This document shows, in pieces, positions 28,291 through 37,629 of a stretch of 59,790 nucleotides of DNA. Position 1 is the first letter of the stretch. The number at the start of each line of letters is the position of its first letter. The notes under the pieces were generated by a model. That model had not been told where the DNA came from, did not search any database, and saw nothing but the letters and a program-made list of their open reading frames with translations. This DNA comes from Dolichospermum sp. UHCC 0259. GTDB lineage: Bacteria > Cyanobacteriota > Cyanobacteriia > Cyanobacteriales > Nostocaceae. Where the stretch lies: assembly GCF_009711935.1 (NCBI RefSeq), contig NZ_VIKX01000328.1, positions 1 through 59,790 of the forward strand. Reading direction: 5' to 3'. Both the position numbers and the translations under genes were made by a program.

Positions 28291-29685
28291 GTGTCTGAAG
28301 CAATGTATCAAGCACAACCACCTTTAGAATTTATTCCGCCAGCTTTTAACCCTTTGTTGTTAAAGTTGGTACATTTTGTGCTACCTAACTGGATTCGCTG
28401 GAAAACACCTATTAGCAACATTGAAGCAGAAAATGTTGAAGTTTTGGCGGATTGTTATCGGCGGTTTCAGGATGGTAAAATCCGGTTTATGTTGGCGTTT
28501 CGTCATCCTCAAACAGCAGACCCTCTTTGTTTAACCTATTTACTGTCCCAAATCTTGCCTAAAGTAGCACAAGTTGGGGGTACACAGCTACAATATCCGC
28601 TTCATGCTCATTTTATCTATGATCGGGGCATTCCTCTCTGGGCTGGTTCTCAAGTTGGTTGGGTAATTTCCCATTTGGGGGGAACTCCGATTCAACGCGG
28701 TAAAGCTGATTGGACTGGGTTGCGTTCGGTGCGTGATTTGTATGTTAATGGTCAGTTTCCGATGGCTGCTGCGCCGGAAGGTGGTACAAATGGTTTATCG
28801 GAGATTATTAGTCCTTTAGAACCGGGTATCGCACAGATGGGTTTTTGGTGTGCGGAAGATTTGCAAAAAGCGGGAAGAGATGAGGAAGTTTTAATTTTAC
28901 CAATTGGCATTAAATATAGTTATGTTAATCAGCCTTGGGATAATATAGCAAATTTGTTAACTGAATTAGAAGCAGCTAGTGGTTTGTCTGTGAATCAGGA
29001 TCAAACTGAGGCTAATTTTACTGCGCTTTATCCCCGATTGTTGGGTTTAGCTGAACATTTATTATCGGTGATGGAGCAATTTTATAGTAAATTTTATCAT
29101 CAAACATTACCAGATGAAAAGATTACAAATGGAGAAATTACAGATAGAAATGAAGCGTTAGCTTATCGGTTACAATCTGTGATGAATATTGCTTTATTTA
29201 TTGCTGAACAATATTTTGATTTGCCATCTAGGGGGAATTGGAATGATAGATGTAGACGGGTGGAACAAGCAGGTTGGAATTATATATTTAGGGAAGATTT
29301 TAAGGATATTAAATCATTATCACTCATTGAGAAAAGTTTGGGAGATAGAGTTGCTGAAGAAGCATATTTTCGGATGTGGCACATGAGGTTGGTTGAGAGT
29401 TTTGTGGCTGTTTCTGGGATGTATATCCGCGAAAAACCAACGGTGGAAAGATTTGCTGAAATGACTTTACTTTTATGGGATATGATTAATAAAATCAGGG
29501 GAAATATTCCTTTAAATCGTCCACAATTGGGTAAGCAGCAGGTGAGAATAACTGTGGGTGAACCAATTTCTGTTTCTGGACGTTATGCGGTTTATAAAAG
29601 TAGTCGAGTTGCTGCTAGACAATCTGTGGCTGAGTTGACGACTGATTTACAACAGGTTTTGGAGGGTTTGGTTGATAAGGGATAA
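28291..29685 (+). CDS. 1-acyl-glycerol-3-phosphate acyltransferase-like membrane protein
   Basis: 464 aa from a GTG preceded by GAGGAG. The PlsC-type motifs are readable: FRHPQTADPL (H-x4-D catalytic box), LGGTPIQRGKADWTGLRSVR, and AAPEGGTNGLS, resembling the PEGT(R/S) motif. The second half (about 230-400) is mostly helical and not assignable to a family. It is longer than classical PlsC. It probably transfers acyl groups in membrane lipid synthesis. Similar long versions occur across cyanobacteria. There is no operon partner. Confidence 0.75.
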   Translation: MSEAMYQAQPPLEFIPPAFNPLLLKLVHFVLPNWIRWKTPISNIEAENVEVLADCYRRFQDGKIRFMLAFRHPQTADPLCLTYLLSQILPKVAQVGGTQLQYPLHAHFIYDRGIPLWAGSQVGWVISHLGGTPIQRGKADWTGLRSVRDLYVNGQFPMAAAPEGGTNGLSEIISPLEPGIAQMGFWCAEDLQKAGRDEEVLILPIGIKYSYVNQPWDNIANLLTELEAASGLSVNQDQTEANFTALYPRLLGLAEHLLSVMEQFYSKFYHQTLPDEKITNGEITDRNEALAYRLQSVMNIALFIAEQYFDLPSRGNWNDRCRRVEQAGWNYIFREDFKDIKSLSLIEKSLGDRVAEEAYFRMWHMRLVESFVAVSGMYIREKPTVERFAEMTLLLWDMINKIRGNIPLNRPQLGKQQVRITVGEPISVSGRYAVYKSSRVAARQSVAELTTDLQQVLEGLVDKG

Positions 29686-30015
29686 TGTTTTTGGTAATTT
29701 AGATAATTTTTGTCTGATAGCGAAGCGTGGCGTAGCCATATCAGGATGTCCAAGATTTGAGGATTTTCAGGATGTGATTGTTTGATTATTAGTATGGAGA
29801 GAAGCAAATATTTATGAGATATAATATAAGAATAAATATATGAGTCTCATCTATCAACCATCAAATAACAATCCTGTTAATCTTTTATCTCATTCCCAGT
29901 CTCTAGGCTGGGAATGTAATCCTAGAGGTTCTACCTCCATTTTATCAAAAGATATGTTACAATATGAATAGAGGTAAAATAAAAAATTCCGTAATTAAAT
30001 TGAGAAAAAAAGACA
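29686..30015. other. Repeat-containing intergenic region before the TA island
   Basis: It contains a GATAGCGAAGCGTGGCGTAG repeat (29716-29742), a TCAGGATGTC..TTTTCAGGATGTG repeat and a hairpin CATTCCCAGTCTCTAGGCTG GGAATG (29891-29916). No gene. Confidence 0.55.
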
Positions 30016-30276
30016 ATGCAACAAATTAATTTTGATGCTCGTGTAGATGAAAATGGTTTTTTATATCTGAAAATGCCCCCAAATTTTGCCGGGATGGAAA
30101 TAACAGGAAAACTTTTATATCAAGCTCATTCTATTTCCTTACCGAGTCGAAAAGAAGACAAAATTGATATTAATCTTGTTCGTAATATTTGTCATCAAAT
30201 TAGAAACTTACCAGTTCTTGACAGCAGAACTCCTGATGAAATTATTGGTTATAATGAGTTTGGAATTCCAGAATAA
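30016..30276 (+). CDS. Putative antitoxin of a PIN-domain TA pair
   Basis: 86 aa. The N-terminal part (FDARVDENGFLYLKMPPNFA) looks like a small swapped-hairpin or AbrB-like strand pair, and the C-terminal tail (LDSRTPDEIIGYNEFGIPE) is typical of cyanobacterial antitoxins that wrap a VapC partner. Its stop overlaps the start of the PIN toxin by one base, the standard TA arrangement. No known antitoxin family can be named with certainty. A role as toxin neutraliser and autoregulator is inferred from position. Confidence 0.6.
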   Translation: MQQINFDARVDENGFLYLKMPPNFAGMEITGKLLYQAHSISLPSRKEDKIDINLVRNICHQIRNLPVLDSRTPDEIIGYNEFGIPE

Positions 30277-30668
30277 TGGTTATTGATACTTCTGCCATTA
30301 TGGCAATTATTTATGCTGAACCTGAAGAATTGATATTTATTGAACTTATTAACGAAAGTCCAGATTGTTTACTTTCTTCTCCAGGTTATGTAGAAGCATC
30401 CATTGTTTTAGGTACTAAACATGATCAGCAAGGTGTAGAAAATTTAAATTTATTAATTGCAGCATTATCTATCACTATTGTACCTTTTACTTTAGAACAA
30501 GCACAATTAGCAAGTGCAGCATTTTTGAAATTTGGTAAAGGCCGTCATCCAGCAAAACTGAATATGGGAGATTGCTTTTCTTATGCTTTAACAAAATCTA
30601 CAAATCAACCTTTATTATTCAAAGGTAATGACTTTATTTACACCGATATTGATAAAGTGAATTATTAA
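30276..30668 (+). CDS. VapC-like PIN-domain toxin
   Basis: 130 aa. PIN acidic residues are visible: D4 (MVIDTSAIMAII), E in YVEASIVLG, and D in KLNMGDCFSYALTKSTNQPL, followed by LLFKGNDF. These coordinate metal for RNase activity, and many VapC toxins cut tRNA or rRNA. The upstream 86-aa protein overlaps by one base and is the likely antitoxin. It is slightly shorter than average. It lies in a repeat-rich island between housekeeping and nif genes and was probably acquired. Confidence 0.85.
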   Translation: MVIDTSAIMAIIYAEPEELIFIELINESPDCLLSSPGYVEASIVLGTKHDQQGVENLNLLIAALSITIVPFTLEQAQLASAAFLKFGKGRHPAKLNMGDCFSYALTKSTNQPLLFKGNDFIYTDIDKVNY

Positions 30669-30703
30669 TGGATGCTATATTTGATTTAGATAATAAAATC
30701 GTG

Positions 30704-30738
30704 TAGATCCTTTAATCCTGGATATCCTGATTCTGACA
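30704..30738. repeat. TCCTTTAATCCTGGATATCC repeat
   Basis: GATCCTTTAATCCTGGATAT then CCTGATTCTG. Copies are at 31519-31556 and, diverged, at 2917-2940. It flanks the first TA pair. Confidence 0.55.
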
Positions 30739-30804
30739 GTTGAGAGTTTATAATTGACATAGAGTGTGATATTGCCTATAACCTAGTAAATGACATAGAT
30801 AATT

Positions 30805-31047
30805 ATGAATGTACAACTTGTTGATTCTCTTGTAGAAATTGTTTCCAAATTAACTCCCGAAGATCAGAAACTTTTCTTATCTAAACTTTCTCATATCAAT
30901 ATAATTCCGTCAGAACAGCAAAATTTAACATCAGCAGAAAAAGTAGCACAATTTCAGGAATGGTTATCTCAATTTCCTCAAAGTAGTATTACCCTATCAG
31001 ATGAATCACTGCGTCGAGAAAATATTTATGATGATAGAGGAATATGA
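30805..31047 (+). CDS. Putative antitoxin of a second PIN-domain TA pair
   Basis: An 80-aa small, acidic, helical protein (LVEIVSKLTPEDQKLFLSKL, then AEKVAQFQEWLSQFPQSSIT and a terminal SLRRENIYDDRGI). The ending IYDDRG is a frequent C-terminal motif of cyanobacterial antitoxins next to PIN genes. The stop codon overlaps the toxin start by four bases (ATGA). No HTH or AbrB domain is obvious, so DNA binding is uncertain. The role is inferred from the coupling to the next gene. Confidence 0.65.
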   Translation: MNVQLVDSLVEIVSKLTPEDQKLFLSKLSHINIIPSEQQNLTSAEKVAQFQEWLSQFPQSSITLSDESLRRENIYDDRGI

Positions 31048-31499
31048 AAAGCTATTTACTTGATACCAATATTATTCTTAGATTTGCAAATTCTGCAAAT
31101 TCTCAATCTCTGGAATATAACCTTATACAGAATACTATTTCTGAAATTTTATTACAAGGTAGTCAATGTTTTATTACCTCTCAAGTAATTATTGAATTTT
31201 GGGTCGTTGCTACTCGTCCTGTTAATGTTAATGGATTAGGATGGACTGTAGAACAAACAACTCAAGCGGTACAAATGCTAATAAATCAATTTGATTTACT
31301 AGAAGAAACACCTGATGTATTTTCTATTTGGTTAAACTTAGTGACAACATATAATATTTCTGGTAAACGCACTCACGATATACATATATTAGCAGTGATG
31401 CTTGCTCATAATATCAGCCATATTTTAACTTTAAACCCCAAAGATTTTATAGCTGTTCCAGAAATTACGATTATTCATCCTCAAAGTATGAATAGCTAA
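31044..31499 (+). CDS. VapC-like PIN-domain toxin
   Basis: 151 aa. PIN signature: MKSYLLDTNIILRFANS (D7), SQVIIEFWVVATRP (E), and ISGKRTHDIHILAVMLAHNI with the second acidic patch, then ILTLNPKDFIAVPEI. This arrangement is that of VapC family RNases. It is translationally coupled to the 80-aa protein through an ATGA overlap. It is the second TA pair within 1.5 kb, on the same strand as the first but of a different subfamily, so it is not a recent tandem duplication. Confidence 0.85.
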   Translation: MKSYLLDTNIILRFANSANSQSLEYNLIQNTISEILLQGSQCFITSQVIIEFWVVATRPVNVNGLGWTVEQTTQAVQMLINQFDLLEETPDVFSIWLNLVTTYNISGKRTHDIHILAVMLAHNISHILTLNPKDFIAVPEITIIHPQSMNS

Positions 31500-31921
31500 G
31501 AATATTGTGAATAAAATTATCCTGTAAATCCTTTAATCCTGGGTATCCTGATTCTGTGCCTTCAATAATAATAGCAGAGGCAGAGCCTCTGTGATAGCAT
31601 TCCCAGTCAGAGACTAGGAACGAGATAAAGAGATTTTTCATGATTTCCTTTGTCAGAATACAAGGATGATCAATCATTATTGACGTGGGGTATTTTTAGA
31701 TTGTTTCTTTTTGTCTAAATTAGAATTTATAGGATTTAAGGATTTTCAGGATGTCATATTATTTATCGTCAATCATGCAACAGTGTAAAGATATTTTATG
31801 AAAAGTTTCTTAATGGTGAGTTACGGTGCTTCCTCGATTATCAATAATAATTTTCTAGAAATGCACCTAACCCATAACCCACCCTACGAACTCAAGAAAA
31901 ATCAAACCTTAAATGTATGCT
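31500..31921. other. Repeat-containing intergenic region after the TA island
   Basis: It holds the CCTGTAAATCCTTTAATCCT repeat (31519-31556), an AGAGGCAGAGCCTCT hairpin (31576-31590) followed by CATTCCCAGTCAGAGACTAG (related to 29891-29916), and a degenerate inverted GGATTTAAGGATTTTCAGGA unit. No gene. Confidence 0.55.
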
Positions 31922-32293
31922 TTAAACAGCTAATCTCAATTGTTGAGGTGTTTGCTGTAAAATTAAGTTAATTACCTCTGGACTCCATTTGAGAACTCCA
32001 TTGGTAAAGTCTGCAAACTGCTTTGCTTTTTCAGTTGGTTGCCATTGCCAGTTATCCTTAAGTTTGGTGATATATTCCATCTTTGCCAGCGTCTCAATGA
32101 CACGCTGATATTTCCATTTTTCTCCAGTCTCTTTATAGAGTATTTTACTTATGTCTGTCACAGTGAGATATTGTCTAGAAGATGCTGGATTAATGAGCCT
32201 CAAGTCTAGAGTGACAGAGACTTCTAGATTTGCTGAAACTTCAGAATTGCTAATTTCAACATGAAGTGGTTGAAGATCGGCCTTTTGTGCCAT
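31922..32293 (-). CDS. Hypothetical protein with possible winged-helix region
   Basis: 123 aa from ATG 32293; a TTG 17 codons upstream is also in frame. Not recognised. Residues 45-100 (YLTVTDISKILYKETGEKWK, then VIETLAKMEYITKLKDNWQW) read like a small winged-helix fold. The end (VINLILQQTPQQLRLAV) is helical. It is a small basic soluble protein with no operon partner. A regulatory role is only a guess from the fold impression. Confidence 0.5.
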   Translation of the reverse strand: MAQKADLQPLHVEISNSEVSANLEVSVTLDLRLINPASSRQYLTVTDISKILYKETGEKWKYQRVIETLAKMEYITKLKDNWQWQPTEKAKQFADFTNGVLKWSPEVINLILQQTPQQLRLAV

Positions 32294-32658
32294 AATGAAG
32301 ACGATTCCTTTTTTGTCAATGAGTAGGAGTCCCTGATCTCGCAAATCAGGAACAGTTTGATTTCAAACAAATGTCAGCATGGCTATAACGGGCTAGGCTG
32401 ACTTTTAATTTATGGGTTTTAGTAAGATTTTTATAGACCCACAACCTCAGTATAGGGCAAGATTTGGTATGTGTCAATATCAAATTGACAGTATTTTCCA
32501 TCGTCACACTATGCTAGTGTACCATCTAAAAAATTATTTGTCAACATAATAATTTATTGGATTTTAGACTAAATCTTTCCTTGTAGACTCAACCCCTTGC
32601 TGTATAAAGTTTATGACTTACAAGACTTAAAATGACTTGGAAACCCTTAAAGGAAGCT

Positions 32659-32771
32659 TGGCGAATGGAATTCGCAGCTACACAGACAAAACCCGCCTTT
32701 GCGGGTTAAAATACTTTTTTTCAGTCCACGCAGGTGGACTTTGATTGTGTAGACGCGATTTATGATCGCCG
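32659..32771. repeat. Long palindromic (MITE-like) repeat of about 110 bp
   Basis: Outer arms GGCGAATGGAATTCGCAGCT ACACA and TGTGTAGACGCGATTTATGATCGCC pair imperfectly. Inside are two perfect hairpins, AACCCGCCTTTGCGGGTT (32689-32706) and AGTCCACGCAGGTGGACT (32723-32740). From memory, this layout matches a repeat common in cyanobacterial genomes. Confidence 0.65.
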
Positions 32772-32786
32772 GGGTATTGTATTATG

Positions 32787-33326
32787 TTAACTCAAATGAT
32801 TCTCTAGCAAAGAAGCTATAGTCTCTGGCTGAACTTTCTTGTATTGTTTTTTACCTAACATCAAAACACAATTAGGAGCGCTGCTACAGCGTTTTTGACA
32901 ATCAGTGTGTTCGATAGTTACTTTATCAGATAAACCGCGATCGCCTAAAGTTTTTTCTAAGTCTGACAATAACCCTTTTCCACCCCGTTTCAGACAACCA
33001 GATTTTTGACATACCATAATTTTGGCTTTGGGTTGCGGAAGGAAATTTTCCAGCACACAAAAACCAATGGCTTGAATTTGATAAAGTTGCAGTTTGAGTT
33101 TATTGTTACGGAGATTTAATTTACTAATAGCATCTATGCGAATTTGTTCACCAGGAACTAAGGATAAACCTAGCGAACAACGTAAATTTTTAGGGATTTT
33201 TAGTTTGATATTTCCCCCAGGAACTGCTAACTGTAAATGTTTACATTTCCCAGCATCTTTACCCACAAACCCTAAAAACTGTCCTTCAATATTCAATTCC
33301 GATAAAGTCAAATATTTTTCACCCAT
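32787..33326 (-). CDS. (2Fe-2S) ferredoxin-like thioredoxin-fold protein
   Basis: 179 aa from ATG 33326; an upstream in-frame start at 33368 would add 14 hydrophobic residues. The C-terminal domain has the thioredoxin-like 2Fe-2S pattern: MVCQKSGCLKRGGKGLL with the first cysteines, then IEHTDCQKRCSSAPNCVLM with the others. The N-terminal half is a beta-rich domain (IEGQFLGFVGKDAGKCKHLQ) typical of this cyanobacterial protein. It probably carries electrons. It is the next minus-strand gene after nifT, but a 193-nt gap leaves co-transcription uncertain. The redox partner is unknown. Confidence 0.75.
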   Translation of the reverse strand: MGEKYLTLSELNIEGQFLGFVGKDAGKCKHLQLAVPGGNIKLKIPKNLRCSLGLSLVPGEQIRIDAISKLNLRNNKLKLQLYQIQAIGFCVLENFLPQPKAKIMVCQKSGCLKRGGKGLLSDLEKTLGDRGLSDKVTIEHTDCQKRCSSAPNCVLMLGKKQYKKVQPETIASLLENHLS

Positions 33327-33561
33327 GCCGATAACTCTATGTTTCAAATAGAAAATAATAAACCCCACTTATACTATTTCACGAAAATTTTGATACATAT
33401 AGATTTTTTGTAGGGGTTTAGCAATGCTAAACCCCTACCCACGTATTTGTCTCATTATTAAAGTGAAACGGTATTATCTGGAGTTATGTTGATGATTCCC
33501 ATCAAGAGAGAAGAGGAAAAAGAGATTTTTACCTTTTCCCTTCTTGATATGGATAGAAATG

Positions 33562-33765
33562 TTAAGAAAGGCGTTTAGCTTCCACTGTTACTGGTAAACG
33601 ACTTTTATCGGGAAATTCACTAAATTCTAATTCCCAACCATTAGTTAAAGTGAGAACTTTACCTGCTGCACTATCTGTTTCTTTAACTACTTCTTCTTCT
33701 AAGTCTTTTTTAGCGACATAGACAACCAAAGTACCAGCATCATTCATTCGGAGCATTACTTTCAT
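33562..33765 (-). CDS. nifT: NifT/FixU family protein
   Basis: A 67-aa small beta-rich protein: MKVMLRMNDAGTLVVYVAKK, then DLEEEVVKETD, TNGWELEFSEFPD and LPVTVEAKRLS. This is the NifT/FixU pattern. Its precise function is unknown; it accompanies nif genes and is not essential for fixation in the species tested. It overlaps nifZ by 26 bases on the same strand, so translation is coupled. It is the last gene of the nifP-nifV-nifZ-nifT series here. Confidence 0.93.
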   Translation of the reverse strand: MKVMLRMNDAGTLVVYVAKKDLEEEVVKETDSAAGKVLTLTNGWELEFSEFPDKSRLPVTVEAKRLS

Positions 33766-34027
33766 GTTTTTCCTCAGCAGATTCTAGTTCTCTTTTTCGA
33801 CAACCGATGATGTACCCTGTTTCCAAAAAATGGACAGCATAGATATAATAAGCTTGCAAAAATGTGCCAATGCTGGAGACATAACCAACATCACCAATGT
33901 TTGCTAAAACTTCCCCAATCTCTCTACCTGGAAAAGTTCCATCGTTTTTGATTAGTTTCTTAACTCGAACTTTTTGACCAATTTCAAAAATGGGTTGCGA
34001 GTCCAGTTCTATTTCATCACGTTGCAT
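33740..34027 (-). CDS. nifZ: Nitrogenase maturation protein NifZ
   Basis: 95 aa. The NifZ core is clear: PIFEIGQKVRVKKLIKNDGT FPGREIGE, then GDVGYVSSIGTFLQAYYIYA and VHFLETGYIIGCRKRELE. NifZ helps form the second P-cluster of the NifDK protein. It overlaps nifV by 11 bases and nifT by 26 bases, giving a tightly coupled trio. Length is normal for cyanobacterial NifZ. The C-terminal tail (SAEEKHESNAPNE) is acidic and variable. Confidence 0.94.
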   Translation of the reverse strand: MQRDEIELDSQPIFEIGQKVRVKKLIKNDGTFPGREIGEVLANIGDVGYVSSIGTFLQAYYIYAVHFLETGYIIGCRKRELESAEEKHESNAPNE

Positions 34028-35147
34028 GGGAATACCTTTTTTCGCTGACTAAATTTAATAATTCTTCTGTAGTGAGACTGCGTTTTTTGAGGATTGATTG
34101 CTGACGGACTACATCTAAAATAGCTTGGGTTTCTTGAGAATCGAGAAAGATTCCATGCTGTTCTAATAGATTAGATAAAGAATGCCGACCAGAATGTTTA
34201 CCTATGACTAAACGCCGTTCCCAACCCACATCTTCAGGAGCATAAGGTTCATAAGTAACGGGGTTTTGCAGAACACCATGAGCATGAATACCAGACTCAT
34301 GAGCAAAGGTATTTTCACCCACAATTGCTTTCCAAGGTTGAACATTAGCACCGGAAGCTTTAGCGACTAGTTGAGATAGTTTTAACAAGTGTTGAGTTTG
34401 GATTCCTAAATCAACACCGTAAATACATTTTAGAGCCATGATTACTTCTTCTAAAGCTGCATTTCCGGCTCTTTCTCCTAGTCCATTAACGGTAGTATTT
34501 ACAGATACAGCACCAGCTTTGATTCCGGCTAAGGCGTTAGCAGTTGCTAGTCCAAAATCATTATGAGTGTGAATCTCAATAGGAATTGATAGAGTTGATA
34601 CTAAATGCTTAACTTTAAGGTGAGTTCGGAAGGGATCAAGTACCCCAACTGTATCACAAAACCGAAACCGAGATGCCCCCCATTCTTGCGATAACATGGC
34701 AACATCTTGGAGAAAATTTTCGTCGGCTCTAGAAGAATCTTCGCCACCAACTGATACCCAAAGACCTTGATCTAAAGCGAAACTAATACAGTCTTTTAGT
34801 CTTTGTAAACTAACTCGCCATTGTCCATGAAATTTAGCGGCAATTTGCACTCCAGACACAGGAATAGCAATATGTACTCGTTCTAGTCCACAGGCTATAG
34901 AAGCTTTAATATCTGATAATACAGCGCGATTCCAACCTAATAATTTAGCGCTTAAATCTAAGTTACGAATGGCAACAATAGAACGAATTTCTTCTTCTCC
35001 CATTGCCGGAATACCTACTTCTAATTCATGAACACCAATGGCATCTAGGAATTGAGCGATCGCTACTTTTTCTTCTAAGTTAAAAGCAACACCTGCTGCC
35101 TGTTCCCCATCACGTAATGTCGTATCATTAATCATGATTTGATACAT
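34017..35147 (-). CDS. nifV: Homocitrate synthase NifV
   Basis: 376 aa from ATG 35147, chosen because AGAGGG lies 9 nt upstream; ATG 35156 is directly next to that site. It condenses acetyl-CoA and 2-oxoglutarate to homocitrate, the organic part of FeMo-co. DRE-TIM motifs are present: INDTTLRDGEQAAGVAF, the metal-binding HTHNDFGLATANALAGI, and NGLGERAGNAALEEV, plus the catalytic HESGIHAHGVL. Length fits the NifV family. It starts the nifV-nifZ-nifT overlapping run, downstream of nifP and two or three small genes on the same strand. Confidence 0.96.
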   Translation of the reverse strand: MYQIMINDTTLRDGEQAAGVAFNLEEKVAIAQFLDAIGVHELEVGIPAMGEEEIRSIVAIRNLDLSAKLLGWNRAVLSDIKASIACGLERVHIAIPVSGVQIAAKFHGQWRVSLQRLKDCISFALDQGLWVSVGGEDSSRADENFLQDVAMLSQEWGASRFRFCDTVGVLDPFRTHLKVKHLVSTLSIPIEIHTHNDFGLATANALAGIKAGAVSVNTTVNGLGERAGNAALEEVIMALKCIYGVDLGIQTQHLLKLSQLVAKASGANVQPWKAIVGENTFAHESGIHAHGVLQNPVTYEPYAPEDVGWERRLVIGKHSGRHSLSNLLEQHGIFLDSQETQAILDVVRQQSILKKRSLTTEELLNLVSEKRYSHAT

Positions 35148-35330
35148 TTTCAACATCCCTCTAGCGGAGTTTTTTGTAATATCTTTGTTCGCTACAATTC
35201 TTCATGGTGGTAGATGGACAATAAATTCTGAATTGAGCGAATAAATCATGAATCATGATTTACGATCCTTAATTATTAATCAAATATTTCTGTGGCATCT
35301 GTATGACAAGAAACAAAAAATAAGTATAAT

Positions 35331-35450
35331 TTATCCAATATTTTTTGTGGTATTATTTGTGGATTTTGTTAATAGCCAATAACCCATACAAATATTAGTA
35401 AATCCTGTAAAAAATAACATACTCATGCCAGCAATCAAACTAATAATCAT
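35331..35450 (-). CDS. Candidate 39-aa membrane protein in the nif cluster
   Basis: A 39-codon frame (MIISLIAGMSMLFFTGFTNI, then CMGYWLLTKSTNNTTKNIG) with one or two hydrophobic stretches and a polar tail. A ribosome site AGAGG lies 8 nt before the ATG. It sits between nifV and the DUF2949 gene on the same strand, in a gap that otherwise has no gene. No family is recognised. Support is the ribosome site, membrane character and nif context only. Confidence 0.4.
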   Translation of the reverse strand: MIISLIAGMSMLFFTGFTNICMGYWLLTKSTNNTTKNIG

Positions 35451-35486
35451 AATTCTTACCTCTTCTGTTTACTGGTAATTTTTCAT

Positions 35487-35693
35487 CTACCTCAATTCAG
35501 GATGTTCTGCAAGCCAATCAAAAATTCTGTCTAGTTGTTGTAAATCCACTAAACCATATTGCCAAAGCAGCATCGGTAATGGTCCATGATTGAACTCAGG
35601 ATGTCGCGTTGCTACAGCAATATCAGCCTGGGAAAGTGCCAGTTCTTTTTGGAGAAATTGCAGTAACTTCCTATCAATACTATTAATCACCAT
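35487..35693 (-). CDS. DUF2949-family small protein
   Basis: 68 aa: LLQFLQKELALSQADIAVAT, then HGPLPMLLWQYGLVDLQQLD and RIFDWLAEHPEL. This is the pattern of the cyanobacterial DUF2949 family, small helical proteins of unknown role. In heterocystous cyanobacteria a protein of this kind lies between nifP and nifV, as here, so it likely belongs to the nif regulon. No catalytic residues are evident. Confidence 0.75.
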   Translation of the reverse strand: MVINSIDRKLLQFLQKELALSQADIAVATRHPEFNHGPLPMLLWQYGLVDLQQLDRIFDWLAEHPELR

Positions 35694-35962
35694 AATTGGA
35701 CATTGACAATTGAAATCAACATAAGGTACAAGTTATTCCCATCAGCAATTACTAATTTTTTTAGTTTTAGCAAACTGGGTGAACCTTAGCTTATGTGAAT
35801 TATCTTGAATATGCAAGATAGTTTGTGAGTGAATAATGACTTGAGATGAATCTGACTTGCATCTAGAATTAATCTTTGATATGCTGTTGATTAGACATTC
35901 TCAAAATCATTAATGGTAATTAGTAATACCAATCAAACAAACATAATTGTTATCAGTAATCT

Positions 35963-36256
35963 TTACTCCATAGCATTACACAAACAATTTTCTAACCATG
36001 TTACCAATTGATGACGGGAAGCAAAAAATTGCATCAATGTACTCCGCACAAGAATCGCTTCTTCTAGGTTATTAACTTGCACACGTAAAGACCCATCCGG
36101 GGGACAGGAACAGGAAATCATCAACTCTTGCAACCGATGATAAATACACCATCTATCACCTAAAGGAACTTGCAAAATTTGTTCACCTACAGTTAAAAAG
36201 TTACAATTTGGTGACATCAGTAATTCAAAATTTATGGAATTAACTTTCTTGATCAT
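35963..36256 (-). CDS. Small conserved nif-cluster protein after nifP
   Basis: 97 aa, overlapping the end of nifP by 17 bases on the same strand. It is cysteine-containing ([28 protein letters not shown]), with an amphipathic helix [21 protein letters not shown] counterpart in the same place is known from other heterocystous nif clusters, but it has no named family or tested function. Coupling to nifP suggests expression during nitrogen fixation. Confidence 0.65.
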   Translation of the reverse strand: MIKKVNSINFELLMSPNCNFLTVGEQILQVPLGDRWCIYHRLQELMISCSCPPDGSLRVQVNNLEEAILVRSTLMQFFASRHQLVTWLENCLCNAME

Positions 36257-36977
36257 CTTGGTGATGATTCGTGAGAGTTTGGACTTGTTGTTCTAACTGC
36301 TCAATCCGCGAGAGTAAAGAACGAATCATACCTGCTTCTATATCGGGTAATTTGCCATGTTCTAAGGGAGAAATGCGGTTATGAGACTTGGGAGTAATAA
36401 TCCGTCCAGGAATGCCCACCACAGTGGCATCTGGAGGCACATCACGCAAGACAATTGACCCTGCACCGATACGGACGCGATCGCTAATTTCAATATTTCC
36501 TAATACTTTCGCACCCGCACCGACAACAACATTACTACCCAATGTTGGATGACGTTTACCACTTTCTTTCCCAGTTCCTCCCAAGGTTACACCCTGATAA
36601 ATAAGTGTATAGTCTCCCACAATAGCAGTTTCACCAATTACAACACCCATGCCATGATCAATAAATACACCCTTGCCAATTTTTGCTCCTGGGTGAATTT
36701 CAATACCTGTGAAAAACCGTCCTAAATGGGAAATAAACCGGGGAATAAAACTTACTTTGTGGATATGTAACCAATGTGCCAAACGATGTAAACAAAGAGC
36801 ATGAAATCCAGGGTAACAAAATATAACCTCTAACCAATTACGTGCCGCTGGATCACGCTCAAAAATAATCCGAAAATCACTGATTAATGGTTCTAAAAAA
36901 AATCTAGAACCTTCATTTTTGCGGAGCTTTGTATTTACAGTCTCAGTCTTACTGATCCTGTTTAATGACTGGTGCAT
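36240..36977 (-). CDS. nifP: Serine O-acetyltransferase NifP (CysE type)
   Basis: A 245-aa left-handed beta-helix acetyltransferase. The N-terminal helical segment contains [20 protein letters not shown], and the hexapeptide-repeat domain has [40 protein letters not shown] and [20 protein letters not shown]. The catalytic His lies in DHGMG. It makes O-acetylserine for cysteine, supplying sulfur for FeS clusters during fixation. It is the first gene of the nifP...nifT series. Its upstream region carries the same box architecture as nifB (see 37085-37284). Confidence 0.93.
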   Translation of the reverse strand: MHQSLNRISKTETVNTKLRKNEGSRFFLEPLISDFRIIFERDPAARNWLEVIFCYPGFHALCLHRLAHWLHIHKVSFIPRFISHLGRFFTGIEIHPGAKIGKGVFIDHGMGVVIGETAIVGDYTLIYQGVTLGGTGKESGKRHPTLGSNVVVGAGAKVLGNIEISDRVRIGAGSIVLRDVPPDATVVGIPGRIITPKSHNRISPLEHGKLPDIEAGMIRSLLSRIEQLEQQVQTLTNHHQDDQES

Positions 36978-37084
36978 TGGTATTGTTAGGTGAAAAAATC
37001 CTGTAGTGTTTTCATGCTTATATCAGATAACTCCCCAGCAGCAGAAATTAGCAATGTAGATTAGATTTATTAAATTTATTAAGC

Positions 37085-37284
37085 TTGTACTCAATATGTT
37101 TAACTCCCTATTTCACAGAACTTTACATTTTCTCTTGGGGTAGGGGTACTAGCTTTTGATTACAGGGGTACTGGTATTTTTAGATCAGGGATACAGCTTT
37201 TTTGTACTCACAACAAATCTCTTAACCTGTAGGGCTTTACAGCTATTTAGGCAAGATATTTTTCCATATATTTAGTTGTACTCA
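37085..37284 (-). promoter_or_regulatory. nifP promoter region with iterated boxes shared with nifB
   Basis: Read toward nifP on the minus strand: TGAGTACAA (starting at 37284), 74 bp, TGAGTACAA (37210), 18 bp, boxes ATCCCT (37192), ACCCCT (37169) and ACCCCT (37147) at 23- and 22-bp spacing with the last followed by ACCCC, then 49 bp to TTGAGTACAAGCTTAATAAA continuing TTTAATAA (from 37094). The last block may include the core promoter (TTGAGT, 17 bp, AATAAA). The same order is found upstream of nifB at 40366-40590. Confidence 0.7.
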
Positions 37285-37629
37285 TTTCCTAATAAACGTT
37301 GTCTTGATGACAGTAAATATAGATTTTATGTATTACCTACTACTATTATTATTTTATTATTTTGGTAGTGAAAAAGTGGATTTCTTTATTTTGTTTTAGG
37401 ATTTGTTTTCTGTATGTGGGGATACAAAATGAAAAAACAATAACTTTTAAATATAGGAAACATATTTATGGTTTTCCCCGCACACTTTGCGTAGCTTGGG
37501 TTGACTTAAGGAAACCCAACATTTATGAGTATTTGCTGTCTGTATTAGATTTTAGGTGTATTTATCAAAAAAAATAAAAGGATTGTTATTTACTTGAGAT
37601 TATGATACATTCCCTCTGTGTTAATCATT

